In this document: in pieces, positions 9,686-20,564 of the stretch | How the letters are laid out: each line of letters opens with the position of its first letter | Position numbering within the stretch: position 1 is the first letter of the stretch | DNA from: Rhynchopus sp. YZ270_cl-10 | Taxonomy: Eukaryota; Euglenozoa; Diplonemea; Diplonemida; Diplonemidae | DNA length: 64,000 bases | Assembly (NCBI GenBank): GCA_964035575.1 | Contig: OZ037868.1 | Coordinates: 1,426,001 to 1,490,000, forward strand | Reading direction: 5' to 3' | Notes under the pieces: model-generated | The model's input: only the letters and a program-made list of their open reading frames with translations | What the model was told of the DNA's origin: nothing | Database searches by the model: none | Translations under genes and position numbers: made by a program

Positions 9686-12270
9686 ATGCTGCGCGCATGC
9701 TTGGCAGCGCTGCTGTGTGTAAGCACGGAGGCATACATCAGTACTCCACCCACAACTGTGCCGCCCACACGTGCACCTGGTGTGAACCACCTCTGTGAGG
9801 ACCACAACGACCTGGGGGACAATGCGACTGGGCACGTGAGCTTTCAGAACTACTACCAGTACCACACGGAGTGCTGGCACATTAAGTGTGACAAGGATGT
9901 TGTCATCTCGTTCTCCACCCTGCAGCTGTACACCTATACCTACCTGAACCTGTACACAGGGAAGGATTCTGGAAATGGAACAGACTTCACTTTGGAGAAG
10001 AGCTTGGAGAATGGCGACAGTCCCATGGATGTTGTGCTGAACGGTTCTGCGTTTGTGCAGTTCAGAAACACTTACAACAATGGGTCAAGACTTGAGTTCG
10101 ACTACGTGTGTGTGGATGCGACCACTCAAGCACCACCCACACCTCTGCCGAACACACGTGCACCTGGTGTGCACCAGCTCTGTGAGGACCACAACGACCT
10201 GGGGGACAATGCGACTGGGCACGTGAGCTTTCAGAAATACGTCGGCTACCACACGGAGTGCTGGCACATTAAGTGTGACAAGGATGTTGTCATCTCGTTC
10301 TCCACCCTGCAGCTGTACACCTATACCTACCTGGACCTGTACTCAGGGAAGGATTCTGGAAATGGAACAGACTTCACTTTGGAGAAGAGCTTGGAGAATG
10401 GCGACAGTCCCATGGATGTTGTGCTGAACGGTTCTGCGTTTGTGCAGTTCAGAAACACTTACAACAATGGGTCAAGACTTGAGTTCGACTACGTGTGTGT
10501 GGATGCGACCACTCAAGCACCACCCACACCTCTGCCGAACACACGTGCACCTGGTGTGCACCAGCTCTGTGAGGACCACAACGACCTGGGGGACAATGCG
10601 ACTGGGCACGTGAGCTTTCGGAAATACGTCGGCTACCACACGGAGTGCTGGTACATTGAGTGTGACAAGGATGTTGTCATCTCGTTCTCTACCTTGCAGC
10701 TGGACTACTACTACGTCTACGCACGGGGGACATGGCACATCAGCAACGCCAACCTAGACCTGTACACAGGGAAGGATTCTGGAAATGGAACTGATTTCAC
10801 CAAGGAGAAGAGCTTCTACAACACCAGCAAACCCATGGATGTGGTGCTGAGCGGTTCTGTATTTGTGCAGTTCCAAAGCCGTCCCCACCATACCGGGTGG
10901 TCAAAGATTGAGTTCAACTACGTGTGTGTGCATGCTACCCCTCAAGCACCACCCACACCTGCGCCATACATCAGTACTCCACCCACAACTGTGCCGCCCA
11001 CACGTGCACCTGGTGTGAATTACGTCTGTGAGGACCACAACGACCTGGGGGACAACGTGACTGGGCACGTGAGCTTTCAGAACTACGACAACAACCACAC
11101 GGAGTGCTGGCACATTGAGTGTGCTTACTCTTATTACGACGTTGTGCTCAATTTCACTGACATTCTCTTGTCCGATTCCTACGTGTCTATCTACAGCTCA
11201 CGGACCGGGAGTGGGAACGACACAAACTTCAACTTGGAGCATGACTGGTCCTCGGACACCTCCGGCTTCGAGGGTGTGGAGCTTGTGGTGAACGGTTCTG
11301 CGTTTGTGCAGTTCAGAAGCACTTACCGGTACAAGAGGTCGTACCTTGACTTCCACTACGAATGCAGAGCACTGCCACCTCCTGCACAGACTGTGGTGCC
11401 TACTGAAGCACCAGAGACATCTCAGCCAAGTGTGCCGACCACGAATGCACCGCTGACTGTGGAGGATGTTGACTGGTGTGATGTTGACGCAGACTGCAGG
11501 ACTTACGACGATTCCGCAGCGACGTGTGTTGATAGCAAATGTGTGTGCTCGGAGTCGGCGGGGTTTGTGAACCCTGTGACGAAAAAGACGAAGGAAGCCC
11601 TCTTCATCTGTGTGCAGCCGACCAAGAGGGGGAAGGTGAAGCTGCGTCTGGAGTGGAACGTGGACTGCGAGCAGTCGAACGGTGCAATTGAGGGTGCAGT
11701 GCGGACAGCCATTGAGGAGACGACAAAGGGCAGAACGGACACTTTGGTTGTGTCGTGTGGGTCGACGATCTTCGTTGTTGATGTGGAGGATGCAGACATC
11801 ACGACTGTGGCCACGGAGGACATGTCTGAGCTGATTGTGGCATCTCTGAAGAAGAACGAGGCTGCAGTGGCTGCTGGGTTTGCAACACCAATGACTGTCG
11901 GAAGCTCTGTGGTGCCGACTCTGAAGTGCAGTGCTGCAGGGGCTACCGAGATGGTGCTTGTCAACGGAGGCTGTGTTGCGCTTGCATGCGAGTCTGGTTA
12001 CCTGCTCTCGTCTGGGTCGTGTGTGGAGAACAACGACTCTGATGACACTCTCAGCACTGGTGCGATTGTTGGTATTGTTCTCGGGTGCAGTGCTTTTGTG
12101 GTGATCATCATTGCTGTGGTTGCGTTCTTTTTGTGCAAGGGCTCGAAGGCCAAGGACACAGTATGTCATCCCCACACCACACTTCCACTCACTGTCGACC
12201 ACAACTTTTCTCTCAGAAACCCACCGAACCTGCCTTTGAGACCGAGGGTACTGTGAACGAAACTGTGTAG
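9686..12270 (+). CDS. Type I membrane surface protein with four CUB-like repeats
   Basis: Exons are 9686-12160 and 12217-12270. The 56-base intron (GTATGT to CTCTCAG) is supported because splicing gives an acidic tail ending NETV in place of an odd basic extension. The product has 842 residues. It has a signal peptide (about 1-16), then four Cys-containing beta-rich modules of about 130 residues that resemble CUB domains. They contain CEDHNDLGDN, HTECWHI and NGSAFVQF words and many NxS/T sites, and are joined by Pro/Thr linkers. A Cys-rich stretch (about 600-640), a membrane-proximal domain, a helix at about 793-818 and a short cytosolic tail follow. Modules 1 and 2 are nearly identical in DNA (387-bp period), a very recent duplication. 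Likely role is adhesion or recognition at the cell surface. The CUB assignment is by pattern only. Confidence 0.85.
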
Positions 12271-12623
12271 TCTCTCTCGCTTGACGAGATAATCAAGTTT
12301 TATTTCCTGAGGCTGTGCGATACCGATGATGGTCAAGGTGACTAAGCGATGCCGAAGTTGACAAGGGAAATGCTACGGTCGCTCTGTCTGTTTTTCACCC
12401 TCATTTGTGCTCCTCCCTTCTTACATCACCTTCTGTACTTCAGGACTTTCAGTTTCTTTTCTTGTCTATTTGGCTCTTTTTGTAAGCATATCAGTTTTCA
12501 AAGAAAATTGGAAGTGTAGTATTTCAATACGTGTAGTGGGGCCCTGGAGTTGACTTCTGGAGTCGTTTATTCTCTTTGTTTTTTTTCTGTGTTGACTCTG
12601 GTTTGACTTTTTTTTCTGGGTGT

Positions 12624-12755
12624 GTGATCCATTTGAACGGGGAGAGATTTTTTCACTGGCTCTAACAAGCTCTCAGAGTCTGTGAGCTGTGAGAGCCTGC
12701 GAGACGCTACTGAGAGCTGGTGAAAGAATTTCTCACCCGTTCATAGATCACCCAG
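12624..12755. repeat. MITE-like repeat with imperfect ~36-bp inverted ends
   Basis: The left end (TGATCCATTTGAACGGGGAG) and right end (reverse complement TGATCTATGAACGGGTGAG) match with a few differences. The middle carries AGAGCTCTCAG-like words. A second copy lies at 29785-29895 and a solo end at about 35936-35968. No coding content. Confidence 0.65.
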
Positions 12756-13605
12756 TATGTCAAATTAATTTTTTCGAAATAAACCATCAGAGGTATATTG
12801 TTGGCACAAAATACGGGTTTGGCGGGTTTTTTTCAATTACATTTTTCCCAAAAAAATAACTCCCGGGCCAACTTAATCTCTGTAAGGGCAAACATACTTT
12901 CATTTTGCGTTCGCGTTCTAAGGGTGCCCAGAAAAACCCAAGCAGGCAAACAAAAAAAGGTTTAAACACACAGTATTTGACAAAATGCTCGAGACCCTTG
13001 TGAAAAGTCGCGCGTTCTGCGTATCCACCTCCCCATCCCCACTTGTTTCCCTGTCTCTTTTCTCCCCTGTGCTCCACGACACTTTCTGTACTTCAGTCAA
13101 ACACATTCAAGCAGTAAATTTGCTATTTACCGCATTATCAAGTCGAAAATAAATAGTGGAAGCGAACAACGAACAACCTTTATTTCCCCCCCTCCCTGTT
13201 TATAGTCTTTAGGGTAACGAGTCTCTCGAGCATTTTTCAAAATGTGTTTTCGCCCCGGAGTTGACCCCTTCCGGGTCGTTTTGTTCTCCTTTTTTTTCTC
13301 TCTGCATGACTCTCCAGGGGACATTGGTAGTTTGAGATTTTGAAAAAAAAGCCGGTGTGAGCCAAAAAAGCCGGTGTGAGGCAATTTTTTTTTCCCCACG
13401 CATTTTTGGCAGAGACCTCCACAACTCTTTCCCCTCCGCGCCCTTGTCTAACCATATGACATCAAAACTTTTCTGGCGAAGCCACGGTACGCAACATTTC
13501 AAAAATTGTGACATAAAATCGCACGCTTTTATAGCCAAACTATGGTAAAGGTAGCTGTGACTATGGCATAGGGTAGAGCTGTGGGCTACCGCTCGTCATT
13601 TTTAG

Positions 13606-13634
13606 CTGCGCCGCAGGCGCACGGTACGCTACTT
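13606..13634. repeat. GC-rich near-palindrome, inverted copy of the 5577 repeat
   Basis: It reads GCGCCGCAGGCGCACGGTAC. Homology to the 5.5-kb copy extends over about 130 bp (13572-13705 against 5499-5615, inverted), including shared words AATCAAAAGAAA and GTGACCCCACC. Confidence 0.65.
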
Positions 13635-13869
13635 TTTTATGAGAGTTGCGAACATCTATTTCTTTTGATTGAACGGACCGATTGGTCTTTATGGTGGGGT
13701 CACATGCACATAAGAAACCGCTACAGATGTGGTTGTAGCCTTGTATGAGGAGATAAAATTCAGAAAAAAATTCAAAAATCCGCCTTTTTCTTTTTTTTTT
13801 TTTTTTCCTCAAAATCCCACACCGGCTTAGCCGGTGTGGCCACACCGGCACACCGGCATACTAATGTCC

Positions 13870-14470
13870 CCTGCGACTCTCTGGTTTTGACTTCTTTTTT
13901 CTGATGGGTGGTGATCCTTGGGATGAGGTCCTCATGCGAGTCTGCGTCTTTGGCAACGTTCATAGCATTGGTCAGGGGCTCCGACGGTGCCTTCTTTGCT
14001 GTTGCCTTCCTGTTCGCGACTTTCACTCTTACGTCCGATCTTGGTGGGTAGGTTCTGGCTCTCTGTTGTGCATTCAGCGCAGAGCTCCTGCACGCCCGCA
14101 AACTTCGCTGTCACATCCTCTGGCAGGGAGCACAGCGTGAGGTCCGCAGCGATATAGGGCTTGCATATTTCCACAAAGTTAATTTTATGTGGTCGGGGGG
14201 AACGGCGTGCCGTGGAGGAGCAGTTGCTTGCGTTCCTTCTTGTTGGGATCTGCTCGGGCTACAGAGCGGTACGGCGAAAAGCTGTCTGTGGCTTCGTACA
14301 CAAAACTGCAAGTGATTGCTTCCGTGATCATTGCGCTCCTCTCAATAGCGGGGGCTCCTTCCCCGGAGATGATAAAGTTAACACTTAAGTGTGAGAAATT
14401 ACGGTCACTTCCTCGGTCTCAATTGCCAACACCGAGCCCTTCGTGCAGCCCTTCGTCACTCTGCTCTGTA
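13870..14470 (-). pseudogene. Decayed coding remnant of unknown family
   Basis: Read on the minus strand, several adjoining segments have the GC-rich codon style of real genes and look like protein, for example words LTLCSLPEDVTAKFAG and SFVYEATDSFSPYRSVARAD. They do not form one frame, and no short intron with GTATGY and pyrimidine-AG signals joins them cleanly. The simplest reading is an old broken host gene or a captured gene fragment. A real gene with undetected introns is the main alternative. I recognise no domain. Confidence 0.35.
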
Positions 14471-15333
14471 ACCACCAACACAAAATATTTAGAAAAAAAA
14501 GCAAATACCTTTTCCCCAGTCAGGCACGACGCGAACGCATAAGAAGTTGTTTGCCCTTAGTTGTTTTTATTGTTGTTGTTTTCCACAAACCTTCCTTCAA
14601 TCAGTTGGTGTTTTTGTTATTCTCTGAAACCTGAAATTACACATTTCAAAGGCACAAACTAAAAAGGGTCCTTATGTGCCATTTTGGGATCCGCCCGTGC
14701 AGTGGTGGGGTCAATCGGAGTACCCTGGGGAACTGGGTTACTGACCGCACCATGAAATCCCGCACTGTAAAGGAGCCCACAAATATGCTCCCCCCCCCAT
14801 AATAGCGTTTTTCCCCATAGCAATTACTCGTTTTCACTGTTCTTGTTGTATTTCGAGCCCTTCTCTTTGGGAGTCTACCACCGGATTTTTGCCTAATATT
14901 TTGGTGGAGTTGAGGCAAAGTCAGGAAGCGCAATGCAATGCCATGGGCTGGAAAATAAATTCCTCCCAAAAGGCAACAGAGAAGCACCCCACAAGGAGTG
15001 GTATTTGAATTGTGCATTTACATAAATAAAGAAAAAAAAGGGGGTGGGCGAATATTTATCCTCCCCCTCTCCTTCTCTCTTCCTCCTCCTCCTCTACCCA
15101 ACTCACCACACAACCAGGTTCCCTAACACAACCTACCTTCGCAGTGTTCTGTGTGACTGGGGGATGTCAAATATACGTAAGAATAAAAGCGAAAATATGG
15201 GTTTTGAAAATCTTAAAATAACCACCTAAAGTAGCAGGGTGTTGGGAGATGTTGGGGGGCGTTGGGGGTTGGGAGGTGAGACACGTTTTTTTCCCGCCGG
15301 CGTGAGCCTTTTCTCGTTGGTGAAGCTTTTAAA

Positions 15334-15594
15334 CACCGGCATTTGCATTCCCGGAATCCGTCCGCGCTGTGGTGGGGTCAATTTGCCGAAATGGACAAGT
15401 TCTGAGTACATACATACGTGATCAATTTTCTCACACTGCACTGTACACTGTACACATGTACCGGTTTTCCCATTTGACCTGCAAGAAATGGCGTAAACCC
15501 GCTGCTTTTAAATACCGGCATTTGCATTTTTTTTTCCCGGAATCCGTCCGGCCAGTGGTGGGGTCATTTTGACGAAATGGACAAGTTCTCGTTT
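15334..15594 (+). repeat. 80-bp direct repeat pair before the 7-bp minisatellite
   Basis: Copies at about 15334-15413 and 15511-15594 share CCGGCATTTGCATT, CCCGGAATCCGTCCG, GTGGTGGGGTCA and GAAATGGACAAGTTCT. The second copy runs straight into the array at 15611. Looser relatives lie at about 14688-14712, 36037-36080 (inverted) and 38838-38890 (inverted). Confidence 0.7.
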
Positions 15595-15610
15595 TTGGTC
15601 AATTTCCGCA

Positions 15611-15809
15611 CAGTACACAGGTACACAGTACACAGTACACAGTACACAGTACACAGTACACAGTACACAGTACACAGTACACAGTACACAGTACACAGTA
15701 CACAGTACACAGTACACAGTACACAGTACACAGTACACAGTACACAGTACACAGTACACAGTACACAGTACACAGTACACAGTACACAGTACACAGTACA
15801 CAGTACACA
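15611..15809. repeat. Minisatellite, unit CAGTACA, about 28 copies
   Basis: A near-perfect 7-bp array. One unit near the 5' end carries the extra G (CAGGTACA) that defines the 8-bp array at 6136, so the two unit types can interconvert within one array. Confidence 0.95.
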
Positions 15810-16130
15810 AGGAAAACAATAGGAAAACACCCCCATATTCCCCCATATTTGTGCAGTATTCCTGCAGTATTCCCCCATATTTGCCACAAAAGTGTAGGGT
15901 ACCAAAATATGAGGGAATAGGGCCTCCCCATAATGGGGGACAAGTATGACTAAGGGGAGGCGGGGAATTTTTTGGAGTATTTTTGGAAAATTATAGAGTG
16001 TCTGAAGGCTGCACTGTACACATAAAAGGGAACACAGCAGTACACCCCGCCTGTACGCAAAGAGAAATCCGAGCCTTCCAAAAAAGAAATAAATAAGCAT
16101 GGCACCTGCGCTGGCGATGCAGGGTGGTGC

Positions 16131-17534
16131 ATGGTATGCCTTCCCCTACCACCTTCGTGAGCTCATATGACCTGAGTCCAAGTTCTCAACAACCCCTTCT
16201 CCAACCACAGGCCCACCTACGGAAGACAGTACAACGTGATACAAAGCCCTGTGGTTGCCAATGCGTATTCCTTTGGAGGCAACACCCATACCCACAGCAC
16301 CCACATAAATGCTCAGCTGCGTCCTCTCAACAATGCAGTCGCGGTAGGTGGTGGTGGTGGTGGCCATGCCCACAGCAATGCTGTGAATACACACAACACC
16401 CCTCTGCACAATACACACACCACGCACACACCTGCCCCTGCCCCAGGTCCTGCCCCACCGCTCTTCTCGCCGCGTGGTGTGCCACGCACAGCGCAGCCCC
16501 ACCAGCCACTGCATCTGCACCGCCCTGCGTTTTCCGCAGCCGTGCACACCAGCAGCAACACACACAACACCACCACCAACACCACTACCCTCCCGCTGGT
16601 CTCGCCCCGTTTTGTGCCTGCAGCAAGGCGCTGGGGGACACCTCCGACATTGCCGGTCCAGAACACACCCATGCCGACGCACACCACGCTGCAGAACACA
16701 CCCACCATGCCGATGCAGAACACATTGCAGAACACACCCACCGTGCCAACGCACATCACACCCACCACAGTGGTGCCACCCACCACGACCATGCAAGAGA
16801 CAATCCTCTCGCCCACAGCGCTCTCCACCGGCCTGCACTCCCACGCACCCACAGCACTGCTGCCGCCTGCCGCAGCACACCACGGCAAGCGCTATGTGGT
16901 TGTGTTCGACCTGGATGAAACTCTTGTCTTTGCACGCAGCGGGCCTGTCGTGCCACGCCCAGGGTGCCACTCTGTGTTGCGCACGCTGAAGCGCTACGAA
17001 CACGTTGCCGAGACTGTGGTGTGGACTGCTGGGGAGAAGTGGTATGCGTCGGCAGCGATTGCGCAGATTGATGCGGACAACAGTGTGGCGCACATTGTAC
17101 CGCGGTGTGTGTCGTGGTGCAACGGGCCCGGCGCAGTCAAGGACATGAAACGTCTTGGGCGTGACCTTGCGTCCTGCCTGCTCATCGAGAACACAGCAGA
17201 CTGTGTGCGCGAAAACCAAGACCGTGCAATTCTCCTCCCCGACTTCACCGCCACCTCCCAGGAGACCGGCGACCTCATGGCCGTCCTCGAATCTGTCCTC
17301 TCAAGCCTCGTCACCTCAGGCATCCCTGTCCCCACCTTCCTCGCCAGCTGCCCTCTCCTACACAAAACAAGCGTTCCCTGCTCGCAAGGCGGTCTTGTCA
17401 TGGTCTTCGTCATCACCGGGTTCGAACCGCACAACTCTGCCTCAAAAATAGAGGAATTGGTTGAGGCTTCGCCCCCGCAGCCCACAGTCACTGTGACACC
17501 TCGGCTCCCATATTCCTTTCTCTCTGCTAAATAG
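16131..17534 (+). CDS. FCP/SCP-type (HAD) protein phosphatase with a low-complexity N-terminus
   Basis: Proposed exons are 16131-16156 and 16211-17534, with a 54-base intron (GTGAGC to CCACAG). It gives an ATG start that the downstream frame lacks. The product is 449 residues. Residues 1-230 are low-complexity, rich in Thr, His, Pro and Asn with NTP and PTH words. The C-terminal half is a NIF/FCP-like HAD domain with the catalytic DxDxT motif FDLDETLVF (D242 nucleophile, D244), then VVWTAG and a downstream IENTAD segment. The family removes phosphate from Ser/Thr, classically on the RNA polymerase II C-terminal domain. The domain is shorter than in Fcp1 and closer to SCP/Dullard size. Substrate and location are unknown. 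The first exon is the least certain part; ATGs at 16099 and 16117 do not keep the frame with this intron. Confidence 0.8.
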
Positions 17535-17774
17535 AAGGGGGGCAGTGTACCGAACCATTTGCCTTTCTCCCCCAGCCACGTTTCAAACCCAGCGCGTCCC
17601 ATACGATGCTAACAGTGTACATCGTGTGCATGAGAGGCACGTTCATTTTTATCATGTTTTGGTGAGTCGACTGAGCGATGTTTAGTTTTACCTCGTCCAA
17701 AAAAAAATTTTTTTAGGGGAGCCTTGAGCGACCCCTTCTCGAACTGTTTTTGTATTTGTACGTTTTTATTTTTT
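17535..17774. other. 3' flank of the phosphatase gene
   Basis: No gene is seen. A GTGCATGAGAGGCACG phrase at about 17628 belongs to the CACGAGAGG-type dispersed group. A T-rich stretch leads into the element at 17775. Confidence 0.5.
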
Positions 17775-17928
17775 GGGGAAACGACAATGTGGACTCTAAA
17801 AATGTGGATTACGACAATGTGGATTAATAATCCACATTGTCGCATAATCCACATTGTCGTAATCCACATTGTCGCAAAAAATAATCCACATTGTCGCATA
17901 ATCCGGATTCTTGATTTTTTGCCTTCTT

Positions 17929-18042
17929 GGTACCCAGGTACCCAGGTACCCAGGTACCCAGGTACCCAGGTACCCAGGTACCCAGGTACCCAGGTACCCA
18001 GGTACCCAGGTACCCAGGTACCCAGGTACCCAGGTACCCAGG
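17929..18042. repeat. Minisatellite, unit CAGGTACC, about 14 copies
   Basis: An 8-bp array starts two bases after the left inverted repeat of the 17775-20014 element. It grades into GGTCCA/GGACCC hexamers up to about 18080, the same neighbour type as in the 5325-6399 element. Each unit contains the palindrome GGTACC. Confidence 0.93.
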
Positions 18043-19528
18043 ACCCAGGTACCAGGTCCAGGTCCAGGTACCCAGGAACAGGAAAAAAGTCGTGAAAGAG
18101 CAACCACAGCTCCACATGACAAACACAAAAGTGTCCAGTCACGTGGGGCATTCATGCACTGAGGAGATAATGATCCAACAATTTACAAGAAAGATTACTT
18201 AACCTACTGCTGGAAATTGCCAGGTCGTAGTAACACACAAAGTGTGCCTCCGTTCGGGAAGACCGGATATTCTAGAGACCAAAAAGGCCTCAAGAATATC
18301 TTCCGGTAGTCAAGGTAGAACCGAGTGAACGGCCCAAGACCCCCGTGGAGAAGTTAAATGTTGTAATGCTATCAGGTAGAAACTGCGAACACTGTCTTAC
18401 CCTCCTCAATGCATGGTGGTTGATGTCTTCCACAACAAATTTCCTGTACCCAGGTACCCAGGTTCCCAGACCCACGCAGTACCACGTCGCAGTACTACGC
18501 AAAATTTACCACCAGACCCTGTCTTCGTGCACCTGAAGTACAACGCCGCAGACAGGCCAAACATGCGTTGGACTCAGAGGAATGCCCGCTGTGCAGGTAT
18601 CATGAGAACCAACTCCCAGCAACAAGGAGCGCCTTTTGGCGGGCGTTGTTGAGGGTGTTTGGGGTGCAAAGTTTTCCACAATTTTGATGCGCGGGTACAG
18701 AAGTGTTATCTTGTTCTTTCATCTCTAAGAAATGTAAATGTCAATCGCGTTTAACTACCACTAGGGCTTGTTCAGTGAACCCACGAGGGGTCGAAGGGGG
18801 TTGGTTATCCCGTATCTATCAAAGGTTGTGTCGACCAGGCTAAACCACTATGTTACGCTGTACGTTGTTAAATCCGAAGAAATAACACTTTAGCAGCCGC
18901 AGGAAGTTTGCTAAAAAGAGTGCCTCACGCTACACAAACCACCACCCGCGATTGACTTAGATGTTATAACAAAGAGAATTCAGAACAAAACAACACCCTG
19001 CCCCATACACACTAAATTGTCATGCTTCAAGAGCATGCCTGGGCCAAAATTACTATGACGAAAAGGCAACAAGACCACCCACAAGGAGTGTGAATTGTGC
19101 ACTGGTTTTCTGGGGGAACAAACAATATTTTCTTGCGTCTAGTCCTCCGTAAGTAGAGGACAGACTTTCCGGAAGGTTTCCAAAGTCGAATTTCTTGCAC
19201 TAGCTATGCTCCCTGGGTTAATGGCAATAGCAGTGACTGCGACAGAGTGTTCCCACCCCCCTTTCCACCCATATGTTCGCTCGTTCTGCACTCTCGACGT
19301 TGCACTCATTGCGATACCTGTTTAAAAGTGAATTTGTGAGTGGTGGGGAAATTAAAGAAGGTGACTTCTTAAAAAAATAAGTTGGCGGGGTGTAAAATAT
19401 TGTTCTGGAGACTCTTGGAGGAAATACGAGTCGACGGCCTTATTTTGTTGAATATTCACCAGAAAGTTAAACATATTTACATACCTTGTCTTGCGCCTTC
19501 GCTGCTGTCAAGGTGCCTTCTCTGGGTA

Positions 19529-19868
19529 CCCAGTAGGAGGCTCAAAACTGCTCAATTCTGGCTGGAATTGCAAAATTGGGCACTTTTAGGATGTGACCAA
19601 AAAAATTTTCGAGAGTCTAGTTATTACAGAGGCTCACCTTAGAAGGCAAAAATAGTCAATAATCCGGATTACCGACAATAATCCGGATTATGTGACAAGG
19701 TGGATTACTGGTGTTTTGGTGGAAAAAACCCGCAAAAACGCGTTTTAGACCCCCAGAGAGGCTCAAAACTGCTCAATTCTGGCTTTAATTGCAAAATTGG
19801 GCACTTTTAGGATGCGACCAAAAAATTTTTCGAGAGTCTAGTTATTACAGAGGCTCACCTTAGAAGGC
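19529..19868 (+). repeat. ~110-bp direct duplication inside the 17775 element
   Basis: Copies at about 19529-19640 and 19752-19868 share GGCTCAAAACTGCTCAATTC, GCAAAATTGGGCACTTTTAG and TAGTTATTACAGAGGCTCAC with few differences. Each runs into AGAAGGCAAAAA, the inner end of the terminal repeat. This suggests an older, partial inverted-repeat end preserved internally. Confidence 0.75.
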
Positions 19869-20014
19869 AAAAAATCAAGAATCCGGATTATGCGACAATG
19901 TGGATTATTTTTTGCGACAATGTGGATTACGACAATGTGGATTATGCGACAATGTGGATTATTAATCCACATTGTCGTAATCCACATTTTTAGAGTCCAC
20001 ATTGTCGTTTCCCC

Positions 20015-20564
20015 TTATTTTTTTTCTCTTCTTTTAGCGTTTTCTTCCCCCTCCCTCATCCACTTGTTTGATTACCCCCTCCCTTTCCCTCTGTTCTTTT
20101 TTTCCTGTTCACCTTATTTAGAGATGAAAATAGAACACAGCACACCCCTTCTTTGTATACAATGCCAACTCTTCCTCCCCTCCCTGCCTTACCCCAAATC
20201 CCACACCCCCCCCCTCCTCAATACGACACTACATTTCATTGTGAACTGTCATATGTCATGGTAAAATGTGATACAATGACATGCGCATCAGATCATGACA
20301 TTGTATCATTATCTGTACAGACACACTTTACTACAAAAACCCCGCTCAAGAAAACCCTCTATCACTTCCCCTTCAGGTGCCCCCCCTCCCCCCCTCCCCC
20401 CTTTCCCACATATTTAAAGCAAAAAAGCACTGGGTTTGCGACCCCTCAGGCAACCGTGGTGTTGTGCGCCTCTCTCCTCACTACCGCCACCCACCTACCC
20501 ACCTACCCACCACATACATTGCCATTCTGTTTTCCCCCCCATAGCACACACACATATTCTACAC
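20015..20564. other. C/T-rich leader region of the Doa10 gene
   Basis: No gene is seen. The stretch is dominated by C/T-rich tracts. A pyrimidine tract ends in TAG at 20542-20544, 20 bases before the ATG, and is a strong candidate splice acceptor. A small CCACCTACCCACC repeat lies at about 20490-20515. ATGTGATACAATGACATG and ATCATGACATTGTATCAT words at 20265-20310 form an imperfect inverted repeat. Confidence 0.5.

Larger units (their letters stand above)
12271..16130. other. Intergenic region with palindromic repeats and a coding remnant
   Basis: No intact gene is seen. Listed separately are a MITE-like repeat (12624-12755), a GC-rich palindrome (13606-13634), a decayed coding remnant (13870-14470), an 80-bp direct repeat pair (15334-15594) and a 7-bp minisatellite (15611-15809). 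Short CCGGTGTG words cluster at 13350-13380 and 13820-13855. AATATGGGGGAATA words at 15830-15945 are inverted relatives of 9356-9440. Confidence 0.6.
17775..20014. mobile_element. 2.24-kb transposon-like element with identical 153-bp inverted repeats
   Basis: The ends 17775-17927 and 19862-20014 are inverted copies that I read as identical over all 153 bases, starting GGGGAAACGACAATGTGGAC. TTATTTTTT flanks both sides (17766-17774 and 20015-20023), a possible 9-bp target duplication. Long inverted repeats plus 9-bp duplication recall Mutator-like elements, but T-rich DNA makes chance matches likely. Each end repeats ATCCACATTGTCG several times and contains a 31-bp palindrome. The interior holds the 8-bp array at 17929-18042, a direct duplication of about 110 bp (19529-19640 and 19752-19868) and about 1.2 kb of complex sequence with no transposase. 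It is non-autonomous and, from end identity, recently moved or homogenised. Confidence 0.85.

Noticed and set aside
15564-16100. Protein of VYCVLCT repeats across the 7-bp array
   Set aside because: It is a simple translation of the tandem unit with low-complexity flanks.
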